Assembly (NCBI RefSeq): GCF_003243465.1
Contig: NZ_QFQZ01000023.1
Location: 1 to 58,276, forward strand
Reading direction: 5' to 3'
DNA length: 58,276 nt
Source of the DNA: Caulobacter segnis
GTDB taxonomy: Bacteria; Pseudomonadota; Alphaproteobacteria; Caulobacterales; Caulobacteraceae
The notes under the pieces: model-generated
Told to the model about the DNA's origin: nothing
The model's database searches: none
What the model saw: the letters and a program-made list of their open reading frames with translations, nothing else
In this document: piece by piece, positions 26,312-34,761 of the stretch
How the letters are laid out: each line of letters opens with the position of its first letter
Position numbering within the stretch: position 1 is the first letter of the stretch
Made by a program: the position numbers and the translations under genes

Positions 26312-26658
26312 CAGCTGCCCCGGTAGGTGGAATAGCCGTAGGGCGAAACCAGCAGCGGCACGTGCCAGTGCTGCTCGGTGTTCGAGACGGCGAAGTCGAT
26401 CACCACCACGTCCAGGAACGGCGGATCGGTGATCGGCAGGCCCGAGGCCTTGAAGTGGTCGCCGATCGAAAACTCCAGGCGATAGCCGCCGACCGTCAGG
26501 GCCTCGCCCTCGATCAGGCGCGCGCGACCGTCGGCGTCGGTGCGCAGCTCGGCGACCGGCGTCCGGACGCCGCCTTCGCGCCGCGACACGCGCACCGCGA
26601 CGCCCGCCGCGGGCCTGCCCGCCGCCTGGTCAAGGATGTGTGTCGTCAGTCCGCTCAT
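26311..26658 (-). CDS. uraH: 5-Hydroxyisourate hydrolase (transthyretin-like)
   Basis: 115 residues. Hydrolyses 5-hydroxyisourate, the PuuD product, to OHCU. The family marks are complete: LTTHILDQAAGRPA with the catalytic histidine, TDADGRARL, TEQHWHVPLLVSPYGYSTY and the C-terminal signature tetrapeptide YRGS. The frame is open further upstream to 26760, but MSGLTTHILD is the conserved N-terminus, hence the start at 26658. First gene of the uraH-xdhA-xdhB-xdhC-guaD unit. The PuuD and UraD steps on either side of it are encoded 12 kb away in the other operon, which argues for common control. Confidence 0.95.
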   Translation of the reverse strand: MSGLTTHILDQAAGRPAAGVAVRVSRREGGVRTPVAELRTDADGRARLIEGEALTVGGYRLEFSIGDHFKASGLPITDPPFLDVVVIDFAVSNTEQHWHVPLLVSPYGYSTYRGS

Positions 26659-26787
26659 CTCGTCCGCACTCCGATCGAGTCGATGCTCGGCCGCGCCCGT
26701 CGCCGTGTCCAGCCTTGCGGGCGGCCCGCGAGGCGCGCGCCGCAAACCGCCAAGGAACACGGCGCGCGGCGCCCGAAGCGCAGGCAG

Positions 26788-26809
26788 TATATAATAGATT
26801 TATTACTTC
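26788..26809. promoter_or_regulatory. Operator-like palindrome C, upstream of the uraH-xdhAB operon
   Basis: TATATAA (26788-26794), 8-base spacer, TTACTTC (26803-26809). Read from the minus strand the strong half is GAAGTAA, close to TAAGTAA at site A and CAAGTAA at site B, with the same spacing. It is the most AT-rich patch in the 326-base gap between uraH and maeB (26659-26984) and lies 130 bases from the uraH start. The left half matches less well (five of seven). The rest of the gap holds the two divergent promoters but nothing I can define. Confidence 0.5.
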
Positions 26810-26984
26810 TAGCAGCCCCGACGCGCGACCACCGCGACCGCTCGAGGTCATGTTTCCGGCAACACACATGGGGCGCGTCGCTCAGGGTTGGAAAAACCCG
26901 TCATCCCCGGTAGCTAGACAGGGGACGGCCCGCGAATGAGACGGGCCGCGCGATAATGCGCGCAGAGCTTCTAGAGGGACACAG

Positions 26985-29273
26985 ATGGACGAGGACTTCC
27001 GCAAGGCGGCGTTGGATTATCATCGCCTGCCGCGCCCGGGAAAGCTGGCGATTGAAGCCACCAAGCGGATGGCCACCCAGCGCGACCTCGCCCTCGCCTA
27101 TTCCCCTGGCGTGGCCGCGCCCTGCCTGGCGATCGCCGACAATCCCGACACCGCCCGCGACTACACCGCCCGCGGCAACCTGGTCGCGGTGATCTCGAAC
27201 GGCACCGCCGTCCTCGGCCTGGGCGACATCGGCCCCCTGGCCTCCAAGCCGGTGATGGAAGGCAAGGCGGTCCTGTTCAAGAAGTTCGCAGGCATCGATG
27301 TTTTCGACATCGAGGTCGACGCCAAGGACCCCGATCGGTTCATCGAGGTGGTCGCGGCGCTGGAGCCGACCTTCGGCGGCGTCAACCTCGAGGACATCAA
27401 GGCGCCGGAGTGCTTCGTCATCGAGCGCGCCCTGCGCGAGCGGATGAACATCCCGGTCTTCCACGACGACCAGCACGGCACCGCCATCGTCTGCGCCGCG
27501 GCCGTCCGCAACGCCCTGCTCGTGCAGGGCAAGGCGCTGAAGGACGTGAAGCTGGTGACTTCGGGCGCCGGCGCGGCGGCGCTCGCCTGCGTCGACCTGC
27601 TGGTCTCGATGGGCCTGCCGGTCGAAAACGTCACCCTGACCGACATCAAGGGCGTGGTGCACGCCGGCCGCGATCCGGACATGCCGGAGAACATGGCCCG
27701 CTACGCCCGCCAGACCGACGCCCGCACCCTGCCCGAGGTGCTGCCCGGCGCCGACATCTTCCTGGGCCTGTCGGCTCCGCGCGTCTTCAAGCAGGAGTGG
27801 CTGCCGCTGCTGGCCGAGAAGCCGCTGATCCTGGCCATGGCCAATCCGGATCCGGAGATCCTGCCCGAACTGGTCCAGGCCTCGCGCCCCGACGCCATCA
27901 TGGCCACCGGCCGCAGCGACTACGCCAATCAGGTCAACAACGTCCTCTGCTTCCCGTTCATCTTCCGCGGCGCGCTGGATGTGGGCGCCTCCGAGATCAA
28001 CGAGGCGATGAAGGTCGCGGCCGTCGAGGCGATCGCCGAGCTGGCCCGCGCCGAGGCGTCCGAGGTCGTCGCCTCGGCCTATGGCGGGACTGCGCCGGTG
28101 TTCGGTCCGCAGTACATCATTCCCAAGCCGTTCGACCCGCGCCTGATCCTGCAGATCGCCCCAGCCGTGGCCAAGGCGGCCATGGACAGCGGCGTGGCCA
28201 CGCGCCCGATCGCCGACTTCGACGTCTATCGCCAGGAGCTGGAGCTTTTCGTCTATCGCTCGGGCCAGCTGATGCGGCCGGTGTTCGAACGGGCCCGCAA
28301 GGCGCCAGTCAAGGTCGCCTACGCCGAGGCCGAGGACGAGCGCGTGCTACGCGCCGTGCAGACCGTGGTCGACGAGGGCCTGGCCGCGCCGGTGCTGGTC
28401 GGCCGCCGCGAGGTGATCAAGGCCAAGATCGAGGAGCTGGGCCTGCGCCTCGACGTCGGCGGCGCGGTCGAGATCGTCGACCCGCAGGCGGATCAGGCGC
28501 TGTTCGGCCCGCTGGTCGAGGACTACCAGAAGCTGGTGGGGCGTCGCGGCGTGCCGCCGGCGGCGGCCGAGCGCCGCGTGCAGGGCCGCCGCACCGTGGC
28601 CGCCTCGATGCTGCTGGCCTCCGGCTATGTCGAGGCCGCCCTGGTCGGCGGCAGCGGCGACTGGTGGCAGCACCTGAAGTACGCCCTGCCGATCATCCCC
28701 AAGCGCGACACGGTCAGCCGCGTCTATGCGATGTCCTCGCTGATCCTGGACAACGGCACGCTGTTCTTCTGCGACACTCACGTCAATGTCGACCCGACCG
28801 CCGAGCAGATCGCCGAATGCGCTCAGCTGGCCGCCGAGGCCGTGCGCCGCTTCGGCCTGACGCCCAAGGCCGCCCTGCTCTCGCACTCCTCGTTCGGCGC
28901 CAGCAACTCGCCGACCGCCCGCAAGATGCGCGAGGCCCTGACGATCCTGCGCGAACAGGCGCCGGAGCTCGAGGTCGACGGCGAGATGCACGCCGATGCG
29001 GCCCTCAGCCAGCATCTGCGCGACCGCCTGGTCGCCGACAGCCCGCTGAAGGGCTCGGCCAACCTGCTGGTCATGCCGACGCTGGACGCGGCCAATATCG
29101 GCCTGACCCTGCTCAGCGCGGCCACGGAGTCGCTGCTGGTCGGACCGCTGCTGCTGGGCATGGCCAAGCCGCTGCACGTGCTGATCCCCAGCGTCACCGC
29201 CCGCGGCATCGTCAACCTGACCGCCCTGGCCGTCAGCCAGGCGGCGTCGGAGCGGACGCGCGCCGCCAGCTGA
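26985..29273 (+). CDS. maeB: NADP-dependent malic enzyme, malic enzyme-phosphotransacetylase fusion
   Basis: 762 residues. Oxidative decarboxylation of malate to pyruvate with NADPH formation. The first 430 residues are the malic enzyme: ALAYSPGVAAPCLAIADNP, VFHDDQHGTAIVCAAAVRNA, the Rossmann TSGAGAAALACVDLL and NVLCFPFIFRGALD. The last 320 residues form a phosphate acetyl/butyryltransferase-like domain (ASMLLASGYVEAALVGG; LLSHSSFGASNSPTARKMREA), which in this family is regulatory, binding acetyl-CoA, rather than catalytic. The SD AGAGGGA precedes the ATG. Divergent from the uraH operon; a double terminator follows. Confidence 0.96.
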   Translation: MDEDFRKAALDYHRLPRPGKLAIEATKRMATQRDLALAYSPGVAAPCLAIADNPDTARDYTARGNLVAVISNGTAVLGLGDIGPLASKPVMEGKAVLFKKFAGIDVFDIEVDAKDPDRFIEVVAALEPTFGGVNLEDIKAPECFVIERALRERMNIPVFHDDQHGTAIVCAAAVRNALLVQGKALKDVKLVTSGAGAAALACVDLLVSMGLPVENVTLTDIKGVVHAGRDPDMPENMARYARQTDARTLPEVLPGADIFLGLSAPRVFKQEWLPLLAEKPLILAMANPDPEILPELVQASRPDAIMATGRSDYANQVNNVLCFPFIFRGALDVGASEINEAMKVAAVEAIAELARAEASEVVASAYGGTAPVFGPQYIIPKPFDPRLILQIAPAVAKAAMDSGVATRPIADFDVYRQELELFVYRSGQLMRPVFERARKAPVKVAYAEAEDERVLRAVQTVVDEGLAAPVLVGRREVIKAKIEELGLRLDVGGAVEIVDPQADQALFGPLVEDYQKLVGRRGVPPAAAERRVQGRRTVAASMLLASGYVEAALVGGSGDWWQHLKYALPIIPKRDTVSRVYAMSSLILDNGTLFFCDTHVNVDPTAEQIAECAQLAAEAVRRFGLTPKAALLSHSSFGASNSPTARKMREALTILREQAPELEVDGEMHADAALSQHLRDRLVADSPLKGSANLLVMPTLDAANIGLTLLSAATESLLVGPLLLGMAKPLHVLIPSVTARGIVNLTALAVSQAASERTRAAS

Positions 29274-29295
29274 CACGCGCCCTAAAACGACAAAA

Positions 29296-29372
29296 GGCCC
29301 CGACCGACGCTTCAGCGTCGGGCGGGGCCCTCGAACGTCTCTCGAAAAGGCCGTCCGACCGGGCGGCCTTTT
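29296..29372. terminator. Two tandem terminator hairpins between convergent maeB and csp
   Basis: Hairpin 1 (29296-29329): GGCCCCG-A-CCGACGC, loop TTCA, GCGTCGG-G-CGGGGCC. Hairpin 2 (29345-29372): AAAAGGCCG...CGGCCTTTT, with A-run before and T-run after, so it works as an intrinsic terminator in both directions. Together they separate maeB (plus) from the cold-shock gene (minus). Confidence 0.85.
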
Positions 29373-29383
29373 CTGGTTTGCGC

Positions 29384-29908
29384 TTAGAGGATGCGCAGGT
29401 TGCCGGCCGAGGTCTTGCCCGAGCGGCGGTCCTGTTCAAGCTCGTAACCGACTTGCTGGCCTTCGTTCAGGCCACGCAGGCCGGCGCGCTCCACGGCCGA
29501 GATGTGCACGAACACATCGCCGCCGCCGTTGTCCGGCTGGATGAAGCCAAAGCCCTTGGTCGTGTTGAACCACTTCACGACGCCGGTGCCGGACTCGCCG
29601 GTGCCGCTCGAGAAGTTGTTGCGGGGAGCGCTGTCGAAGCCGCCGCGCGCCGGTCGGGGAGCGCCGCCACGACCACCGCCGGCCGGAGCCGGGCCATGGC
29701 CCGTGACGCGCAGTTGGCCGGCCGAGGTCTTGCCCGAACGGCGGTCCTCTTCCAGCTCGTACGCGACTTGATCACCTTCGTTCAGGCCCGACAGACCCGA
29801 GCGTTCAACCGCGGCGATATGGACGAACACGTCCTGGCCGCCGTCCTCGGGCTGAATGAAGCCAAAGCCCTTGGCCGGGTTGAACCACTTAACGACACCG
29901 TTCGCCAT
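29384..29908 (-). CDS. Cold-shock protein with two cold-shock domains
   Basis: 174 residues. Two CSDs, each with the RNP1 motif KGFGFIQP and RNP2 motif DVFVHI: domain 1 about 1-67 (GVVKWFNPAKGFGFIQPEDG), domain 2 about 108-174 (GVVKWFNTTKGFGFIQPDNG). A glycine/arginine/proline-rich linker joins them. The two domains are close to each other, so they arose by duplication. Such double-CSD proteins bind single-stranded RNA or DNA and are typical of Caulobacter and relatives, where they serve stationary phase or cold. The frame stays open to 29962, but MANGVVKWF is the conserved start. Confidence 0.93.
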   Translation of the reverse strand: MANGVVKWFNPAKGFGFIQPEDGGQDVFVHIAAVERSGLSGLNEGDQVAYELEEDRRSGKTSAGQLRVTGHGPAPAGGGRGGAPRPARGGFDSAPRNNFSSGTGESGTGVVKWFNTTKGFGFIQPDNGGGDVFVHISAVERAGLRGLNEGQQVGYELEQDRRSGKTSAGNLRIL

Positions 29909-30107
29909 ATTATCCTCAAACACCTCAATCGACGGGCTGATAGTCGGCCCGCGTCCTTCCAAGGAAAGTCATGACGCAAAACCGCGCCACGCGCTATGGG
30001 CTTTGAGCGGAGAAAATCAGCCGGAAGGCGGCGGTGACCCAAAAAATTCACGGATCGTTCAGCGAGCGTGGCGCCGATGCCACTCTAAATTGCACGCTGC
30101 GATACAG

Positions 30108-30134
30108 AAAAACCCCGGCCGCAATCGGACGGGG
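30108..30134 (-). terminator. Minus-strand intrinsic terminator, module copy 1
   Basis: Read on the minus strand: CCCCG-T-CCG, loop ATTG, CGG-C-CGGGG followed by five T. It lies about 300 bases downstream of the glycosyltransferase operon. A similar 56-base module, including sequence upstream of the hairpin, recurs at 56597-56653. Confidence 0.75.
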
Positions 30135-30203
30135 TGGGTGTGTTGTCCGGGGAGCTTGGCTGCACAACTGCGCCGGCGCGCCGATTTCGTCGGGCTCAGC
30201 ATG

Positions 30204-30224
30204 AGAGCTAAGGCCCTAAGCTCT
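30204..30224. promoter_or_regulatory. 21-base imperfect palindrome
   Basis: AGAGCTAAGG, centre C, CCTAAGCTCT: arms complementary except one position. It is in AT-richer DNA in the gap upstream of the cold-shock gene. It could be an operator or a small hairpin; no partner site was seen elsewhere in the window. Confidence 0.3.
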
Positions 30225-30429
30225 AAAGAGAAAGTGGAAGGAATGAGGCGTTTGAGGAGCACGCGTTCTATCAGCCCGCCCACGGAAAGCAAACGGAAAG
30301 TTCAGCGCTGACGGGGCGGAATCGAACCTTGTCGGGGACATTTCGCGCGTCTCGGCGCGGCCAGGGCGCGCGACCATGACGAATTCCGCACGCTTTGACG
30401 AAGCCAGACGGTTCGGGCTTCGGGGTCCC

Positions 30430-31608
30430 CTAGCGCAGCCTGGCCTGCGCCGCGGTCGACCGGAGACGGGCGATGACCTCGAGATAGGCCTCGGAGGCGT
30501 CTTCCAGCGTGAACCGTTCGGCTTGTCGCAGGCTGAGATGGTCGTCCTGGGTCCCGGGCTTGGCCCTGGCGATCGCATCGGCGAGCGCCGCCTCGTCCCC
30601 CACCGCGACCAGCTGGCCCAGCGCGCCGTCCCCGAGCAGCGTGCGCATGCTGCGGCTGCAGTCGGTGGCCACGATCGGCAGGCCGGCGGCCAGCGCCTCC
30701 AGGATCACCGCCGGCACCCCCTCGTAGTCGGACGACAGAAGGAAGATGTCGAACGCGGGAAGCAGGGTCGCCGGCTCCGGATGATAGCCGAGGAACACGA
30801 CCCGATCGTCCAGCCCCCGATCCTGCACGAGGCGCTCGAGCTTGCCGCGTTCCGGCCCCTCCCCGATCAGGGTGAGCGTGTCGCCGTTGCGAGCGCCGCG
30901 TTCGAAGGCCCCAAGCATCAGCGCGATGTTCTTCTGGGCCGTGAGCCGCGCCACGCCCACGAAACGCCGTCCGGCGCCGTCGGCGCGCGCGGGAGGGCGG
31001 CTCGACCGCAGCTGTTCGATCAGGGGCTTGGACAAGGCTGGATCGGGAATGATCGTGATCCGCTCGTCGGGCACGCCAAAGCCCTCCTCGATCTCGTCGG
31101 TCATCGGCGTCTCCATGCCGATGAAATGGTCGATATGGCGCCCCTGCGCCTTGAGCCACAGCCTATAGAAAAAGCGGAACCACCCGGGCTGGTCCTGGCG
31201 GTCGAGGTCGTTGCTCACCTTCAGCAGAATGGGCGGGCAGGCCCGGCCGAGCAGACATTTCAGCGCCACGGCCACGACGGCGTAGGTGTTGCCCGCGCAG
31301 AACAGGACATCGGGGCGGAGCCTGCGGACGGCCTGGGGAAGGGTCCAGATCATCCACAGCGTCTCCATCTTCGCCACGCCTCGCCCCGCATGGGGCGGCG
31401 AGACGAATGCGAGGTCCGCGCCGACGTCGCCGCGCATGTCGCCCGCGGCCCGTCCCACGAACAGCGGCGCGTCCACGCCCCGGGCGCGCCATCGCCGTAC
31501 GAGCCGCAGGGCGATGCGCTCGACGCCGCCCGGCTCGAAGCTGTGCAGGAACGTCAGCACCCGGGGCGCGCCAACCAGACGTTCTGGCCCGTCATCGAGC
31601 GGCGTCAT
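30430..31608 (-). CDS. GT4-family glycosyltransferase
   Basis: 392 residues with the two-domain GT-B layout. The N-terminal domain begins RVLTFLHSFEPGGVERIALRL, where GGVER is the usual acceptor-side loop. The C-terminal nucleotide-sugar domain shows FVGVARLTAQKNIALML, TLIGEGPERGKLE, VVFLGYHPEP and the E-x7-E region DYEGVPAVILEALAAGLPIV. The frame is open further upstream, but the ATG at 31608 overlaps the stop of the preceding gene (ATGA) and opens a family-like N-terminus. Last gene of a four-gene minus-strand glycan unit. Donor and acceptor unknown. Confidence 0.9.
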   Translation of the reverse strand: MTPLDDGPERLVGAPRVLTFLHSFEPGGVERIALRLVRRWRARGVDAPLFVGRAAGDMRGDVGADLAFVSPPHAGRGVAKMETLWMIWTLPQAVRRLRPDVLFCAGNTYAVVAVALKCLLGRACPPILLKVSNDLDRQDQPGWFRFFYRLWLKAQGRHIDHFIGMETPMTDEIEEGFGVPDERITIIPDPALSKPLIEQLRSSRPPARADGAGRRFVGVARLTAQKNIALMLGAFERGARNGDTLTLIGEGPERGKLERLVQDRGLDDRVVFLGYHPEPATLLPAFDIFLLSSDYEGVPAVILEALAAGLPIVATDCSRSMRTLLGDGALGQLVAVGDEAALADAIARAKPGTQDDHLSLRQAERFTLEDASEAYLEVIARLRSTAAQARLR

Positions 31609-32492
31609 GAGCTCCCCCGCCGCGGCCATAGCGTTCGGTCGATCCGCTTGACGTCGAAGAAGGTGAGCGGACCGCAGGCCGACAGCGTGTGGAAGCCCTT
31701 CGAATAGGAGCCGACGCCGGGCGGCAGGCCCAGGGGGGCGGACGCCTCCGCCTCGAACCGCTCGGGGTCGAGCCGAAGGATCGCCAGCTTCCGGACGCCG
31801 CCGCCATAGGTGCGCGTGCAGTCCTGGACGGGCAGGCACGGCATGCCGTTCTCGATCCACGCCGTACCGCCGGGCCGGCTGGACGCCAGATCATCTCGGA
31901 CGGGGTTTCCGGGGTGGGTTCGCCAGGGCCCGGTCAGGCGCTCGGCGAAGGCCAGATGCAGCCTGCCCTGCTTCCAGCGCTGCGACCCCGTCGGGGAATA
32001 GGCCAGCCACCACAGGCCGTCGTGCCGGAAAGGCGTGGCGTCGATCGCCGGGGTGTCCAGCGCCAGACGCGCGACCGGCTCCCAGATGTCGGGAAACGCC
32101 GCCGCGCGATACAGCGTGAGCGCGCCGGACCGATAGGCCTCGGGCAGCATCCAGGTCTCGCCTTCGGCCTCGAAGACCTGGGGATACGACAGGTGCCAAG
32201 GCTCCCTGAGCACCACGGTCCTGCTGATCGGCGCGAAGTTCGCGTCCAGCTCGATCCGGACGATCACGCCGTGACGGTCGCGATAGTCATAGGCTTCGGC
32301 GAACAGATGCAGCCGGCCGTCGCGCCAGACGCCGAACGGATCGGCGAGAAACTTCAGCCGCCCCTCCTCACCCAGCCAATGGACGCGCGCGTCCGGCGCG
32401 AAGCCGCGGCGCGCGAGGTCCGCGATCGGGGTCTCGACCAGGCCGATACGCCAGATGTCGCGCCCGGGGACCTTGAGCCTCCAGCCCATCAT
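31605..32492 (-). CDS. GINT1-N-terminal-like beta-propeller protein (glycan-related)
   Basis: 295 residues. The pattern of short strands with repeated D/P/F/W motifs (FLADPFGVWRDGRLHLFAEA, LSYPQVFEAEGETWMLPEA, DATPFRHDGLWWLAYSP, KQGRLHLAFAERLTGPW) is that of a five-bladed propeller like GH43/GH68-type folds, and best resembles the N-terminal domain of plant GINT1-like glycosyltransferases, often seen in bacterial polysaccharide clusters beside formyl- or glycosyltransferases. Enzymatic role unproven. The start at 32492 overlaps the flippase stop. No signal peptide, so cytoplasmic. Confidence 0.65.
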   Translation of the reverse strand: MMGWRLKVPGRDIWRIGLVETPIADLARRGFAPDARVHWLGEEGRLKFLADPFGVWRDGRLHLFAEAYDYRDRHGVIVRIELDANFAPISRTVVLREPWHLSYPQVFEAEGETWMLPEAYRSGALTLYRAAAFPDIWEPVARLALDTPAIDATPFRHDGLWWLAYSPTGSQRWKQGRLHLAFAERLTGPWRTHPGNPVRDDLASSRPGGTAWIENGMPCLPVQDCTRTYGGGVRKLAILRLDPERFEAEASAPLGLPPGVGSYSKGFHTLSACGPLTFFDVKRIDRTLWPRRGSS

Positions 32493-33406
32493 GAGCCACT
32501 CCAGAGTCGGCCGCGCGCCAGATCGCCGACGGCCAGGCCGATGGTCACGGCCAGATGCAGGCCCAGCGTGATGAACGCCAAGGTCGCCAACAGCACGGCG
32601 ACGTCGGAGTGAGCCCCCAGGAGAAGCAGCATCAAGTTACCGAACACCAGGTCCTTGTTGGAGATCAGCGGAATGCGCGACACCAGGCAACGGATCGCCA
32701 GCAGCACCGTCCACTGGGCCATCGCGACCTCCGGCAGCGCCAGGCGCCAGACCCACAGCGTCAGGGCGGTCCAGGCGATCAGCCGCAGCGCGCTGACCCC
32801 CGCGACATAGAGCAGCTGCCGGCGCCCCAGCGAGAACACCTGTCGACCGAACACCAGCACGCCCAGCGAGATCGCCAGCGGGATCAGCCCTGACCACAGG
32901 GCGGGTCCCAGCCGCTGCGCGAAGTCGAGATTGCGCAGTTCGGTGATGCTGATCGCCGCCAGGACCAGGGTCAGAAGATTGCCGGCCAGGGCCGAGACGA
33001 TATTGGCGTCCTTGATCGCCGCGAACGGGTTGGCGACGACGTTGGCGGCCCTTCGGGCCCAGACGTACAGATAGGCCTCGCCGCTATAGCCGAGCACGAC
33101 CTCGTTGATCACGTTCTTGCGCAGCAAGGCGCGAAAGCCCGCCGGGGGCAGGTTCCAGAGCCGCCGGAAGACCAGAAAATCGAAGGCGGGCTGCACCAGA
33201 TAGAGCAGCAGGACGCCAAGCCAGGCCAGCGGCGGGAGGCGCTGGAGAGTCTTGAAGATATCGACCGTCGTGCCCCCGAGCTGCAGCATGACGATGGCGA
33301 CGAGCCCCACCGACAGCGCCACCCCGAGCCATAAGCCCAGTCGTCGCGGACCCTTGGTGGCGGCCGCCGCCTGCGGCTCCCCGAGACCTTGCGCGACCCC
33401 GCTCAT
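32489..33406 (-). CDS. Flippase-like membrane protein (lysylphosphatidylglycerol synthase TM / UPF0104 family)
   Basis: 305 residues, seven or eight membrane helices. The N-terminal LGLWLGVALSVGLVAIVMLQLGGTT-type first helix, the PPLAWLGVLLLYLVQPAFDFLVFRRL segment (shown here in part), and a later DANIVSALAGNLLTL region resemble the flippase-like LPG-synthase membrane domain. The conserved NEVVLGYSGEAYLY stretch is intact. In a glycosyltransferase unit it probably moves or supports a lipid-linked glycan or glycolipid. Overlaps of four bases at both ends show tight coupling to the genes on each side. Confidence 0.75.
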   Translation of the reverse strand: MSGVAQGLGEPQAAAATKGPRRLGLWLGVALSVGLVAIVMLQLGGTTVDIFKTLQRLPPLAWLGVLLLYLVQPAFDFLVFRRLWNLPPAGFRALLRKNVINEVVLGYSGEAYLYVWARRAANVVANPFAAIKDANIVSALAGNLLTLVLAAISITELRNLDFAQRLGPALWSGLIPLAISLGVLVFGRQVFSLGRRQLLYVAGVSALRLIAWTALTLWVWRLALPEVAMAQWTVLLAIRCLVSRIPLISNKDLVFGNLMLLLLGAHSDVAVLLATLAFITLGLHLAVTIGLAVGDLARGRLWSGS

Positions 33407-34569
33407 GCGTGCGCGCTCGCGGCGATCGACCGGTAGTGCTCGAAAAGGTCGGCGAAGTGATCGACGTCCTGGCGCACGCCGGGCGCGGCGCCGACCGCCG
33501 CTGTCCGCAAGGCCACGGGATCTCGCGCCAACAGCCGGCGGATGGCGTCGGTGGCCGCCGTCAGGTCGCCGGCGCGATACACTTCCGAGGTCGCCGGCTG
33601 GGCCAGATGGGCGAAGCCGCCGCGGTCGGGACCCACCACCGGCACGCCCGACGCCATGGCCTCGGCGGGCACCAGGCCGAAGGTCTCTGACTCGCAGCCG
33701 TGGACGAGGATGTCGGCGCTGGCCAGGTGCGCGGCCAGAAGGGGGCGATCATGGATCGGCGGCAGGATCTTGACGTGAGGCCGTCCGGCGGCGGCGCGGG
33801 CCACCCGGACGCGGTCGATGCCGTCACCGATCAGCACCAAGGCGAGCGGCGCGGTGTCGCGCGCCCGCGTCACCGCCTCGATCATCATCGGCCAGCGTTT
33901 CTCGGGATGGAAGCGGCCGACGCCGAGCACCAGCCGCGCCTCCTCGGAACAGCCGCAGGCCGCAAGCAGGCGGGATCTCAAGCCCTCGTCGCGCAGGCTG
34001 GGCGAGAAGGCGCCGCGATCGATGCCCAGCGGCACACTCGCCACGTCCCTCACGCGCTGCCCCGAGAGCCGGTCGGCGAGCCAGCCCCCTCCCGTCACCA
34101 CCGAATCGAAGCGGCTCGTCAGGCGGCGCAGATAGCTCCAGAACCAGCCAAAGAGCTGGTCGATGCGCTGAGGGCTTGCGACGGGGGCCAGCCAGCGTTG
34201 CGGATAGGATGCGACCGGGTCCGCGTGCACGAACATGGCGCGCGGCGTTCTTGTCGGCCAGCTGGCGACGATGGCCGCGCCGCGCCAGGGCGACGAGGCC
34301 TCGACCAGGTCCGGCGCCAGGGCGTCGAGCTGCCGATGCACCGGCCCCGCATCCCAGAACATCCGGTAGTTGGCGTCAAACGGCAGGCGCGGCGCGCGGA
34401 CCTGGATCACCCCGCCCGAGGCGCGCGGCTCGAAACTATCCTGCGCCCCCGGCGCAATGACGAAGACCTCGTGCCCTAGCCGCGCGGCCACTTCGAACTT
34501 GCGGTCGATATAGGTTCGCACCCCGCCGCCGGTGGGCGAGTAGAACTCCGCGACATCCACAACCCGCAT
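33403..34569 (-). CDS. GT4-family glycosyltransferase
   Basis: 388 residues. GT-B fold: the N-terminus MRVVDVAEFYSPTGGGVRTY has the glycine-rich acceptor loop; the C-terminal domain carries RLVLGVGRFHPEKRWPMMIE, LALVLIGDGIDRVRV and HGCESETFGLVPAEAMASG with the E-x7-E motif. The start at 34569 is chosen for this N-terminus; the frame extends upstream without similarity. It is the first gene of the minus-strand unit (GT4, flippase-like, propeller, GT4) and diverges from another GT4 gene, with about 190 bases between that hold both promoters. Confidence 0.9.
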   Translation of the reverse strand: MRVVDVAEFYSPTGGGVRTYIDRKFEVAARLGHEVFVIAPGAQDSFEPRASGGVIQVRAPRLPFDANYRMFWDAGPVHRQLDALAPDLVEASSPWRGAAIVASWPTRTPRAMFVHADPVASYPQRWLAPVASPQRIDQLFGWFWSYLRRLTSRFDSVVTGGGWLADRLSGQRVRDVASVPLGIDRGAFSPSLRDEGLRSRLLAACGCSEEARLVLGVGRFHPEKRWPMMIEAVTRARDTAPLALVLIGDGIDRVRVARAAAGRPHVKILPPIHDRPLLAAHLASADILVHGCESETFGLVPAEAMASGVPVVGPDRGGFAHLAQPATSEVYRAGDLTAATDAIRRLLARDPVALRTAAVGAAPGVRQDVDHFADLFEHYRSIAASAHA

Positions 34570-34761
34570 CGTGATTCCCGAAAAGACCCCGCACTCACCG
34601 CTACCCCGACAGCGTGACGGTGTGATGCAGGCGGCCGCCTTCACAAAAGGACGACACGATCCGGTGTAGGTCTCATCGAATTTTGGAATTCATTGCGGTG
34701 GTGGGGCAGGCGCGTCGTCCTTTGCGTTCGGGGACGGGCGGTCACGGGGAAGAGAACCAAG

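Larger units (their letters stand above)
29909..30429. other. 521-base intergenic region between the cold-shock gene and the glycosyltransferase operon
   Basis: No convincing gene on either strand. It must contain the cold-shock promoter and leader (minus strand, probably 29909 to about 30100), a minus-strand terminator at 30108-30134 that could end the glycosyltransferase operon, and a 21-base imperfect palindrome at 30204-30224 (AGAGCT...AGCTCT). The segment 30300-30429 contains GGAATCGAACC, tRNA-like only by chance (see rejected items). Confidence 0.6.

Noticed and set aside
30311..30345. tRNA-like T-arm (GGAATCGAACC on the plus strand)
   Set aside because: No matching T-stem, anticodon arm or acceptor stem can be folded around it on either strand, and no CCA end follows.
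31609..31860. 84-residue N-terminal extension of the GT4 gene
   Set aside because: It overlaps the upstream gene in another frame, is Arg/Pro/Ala-rich shadow sequence, and the ATG at 31608 forms the ATGA overlap used across this unit.
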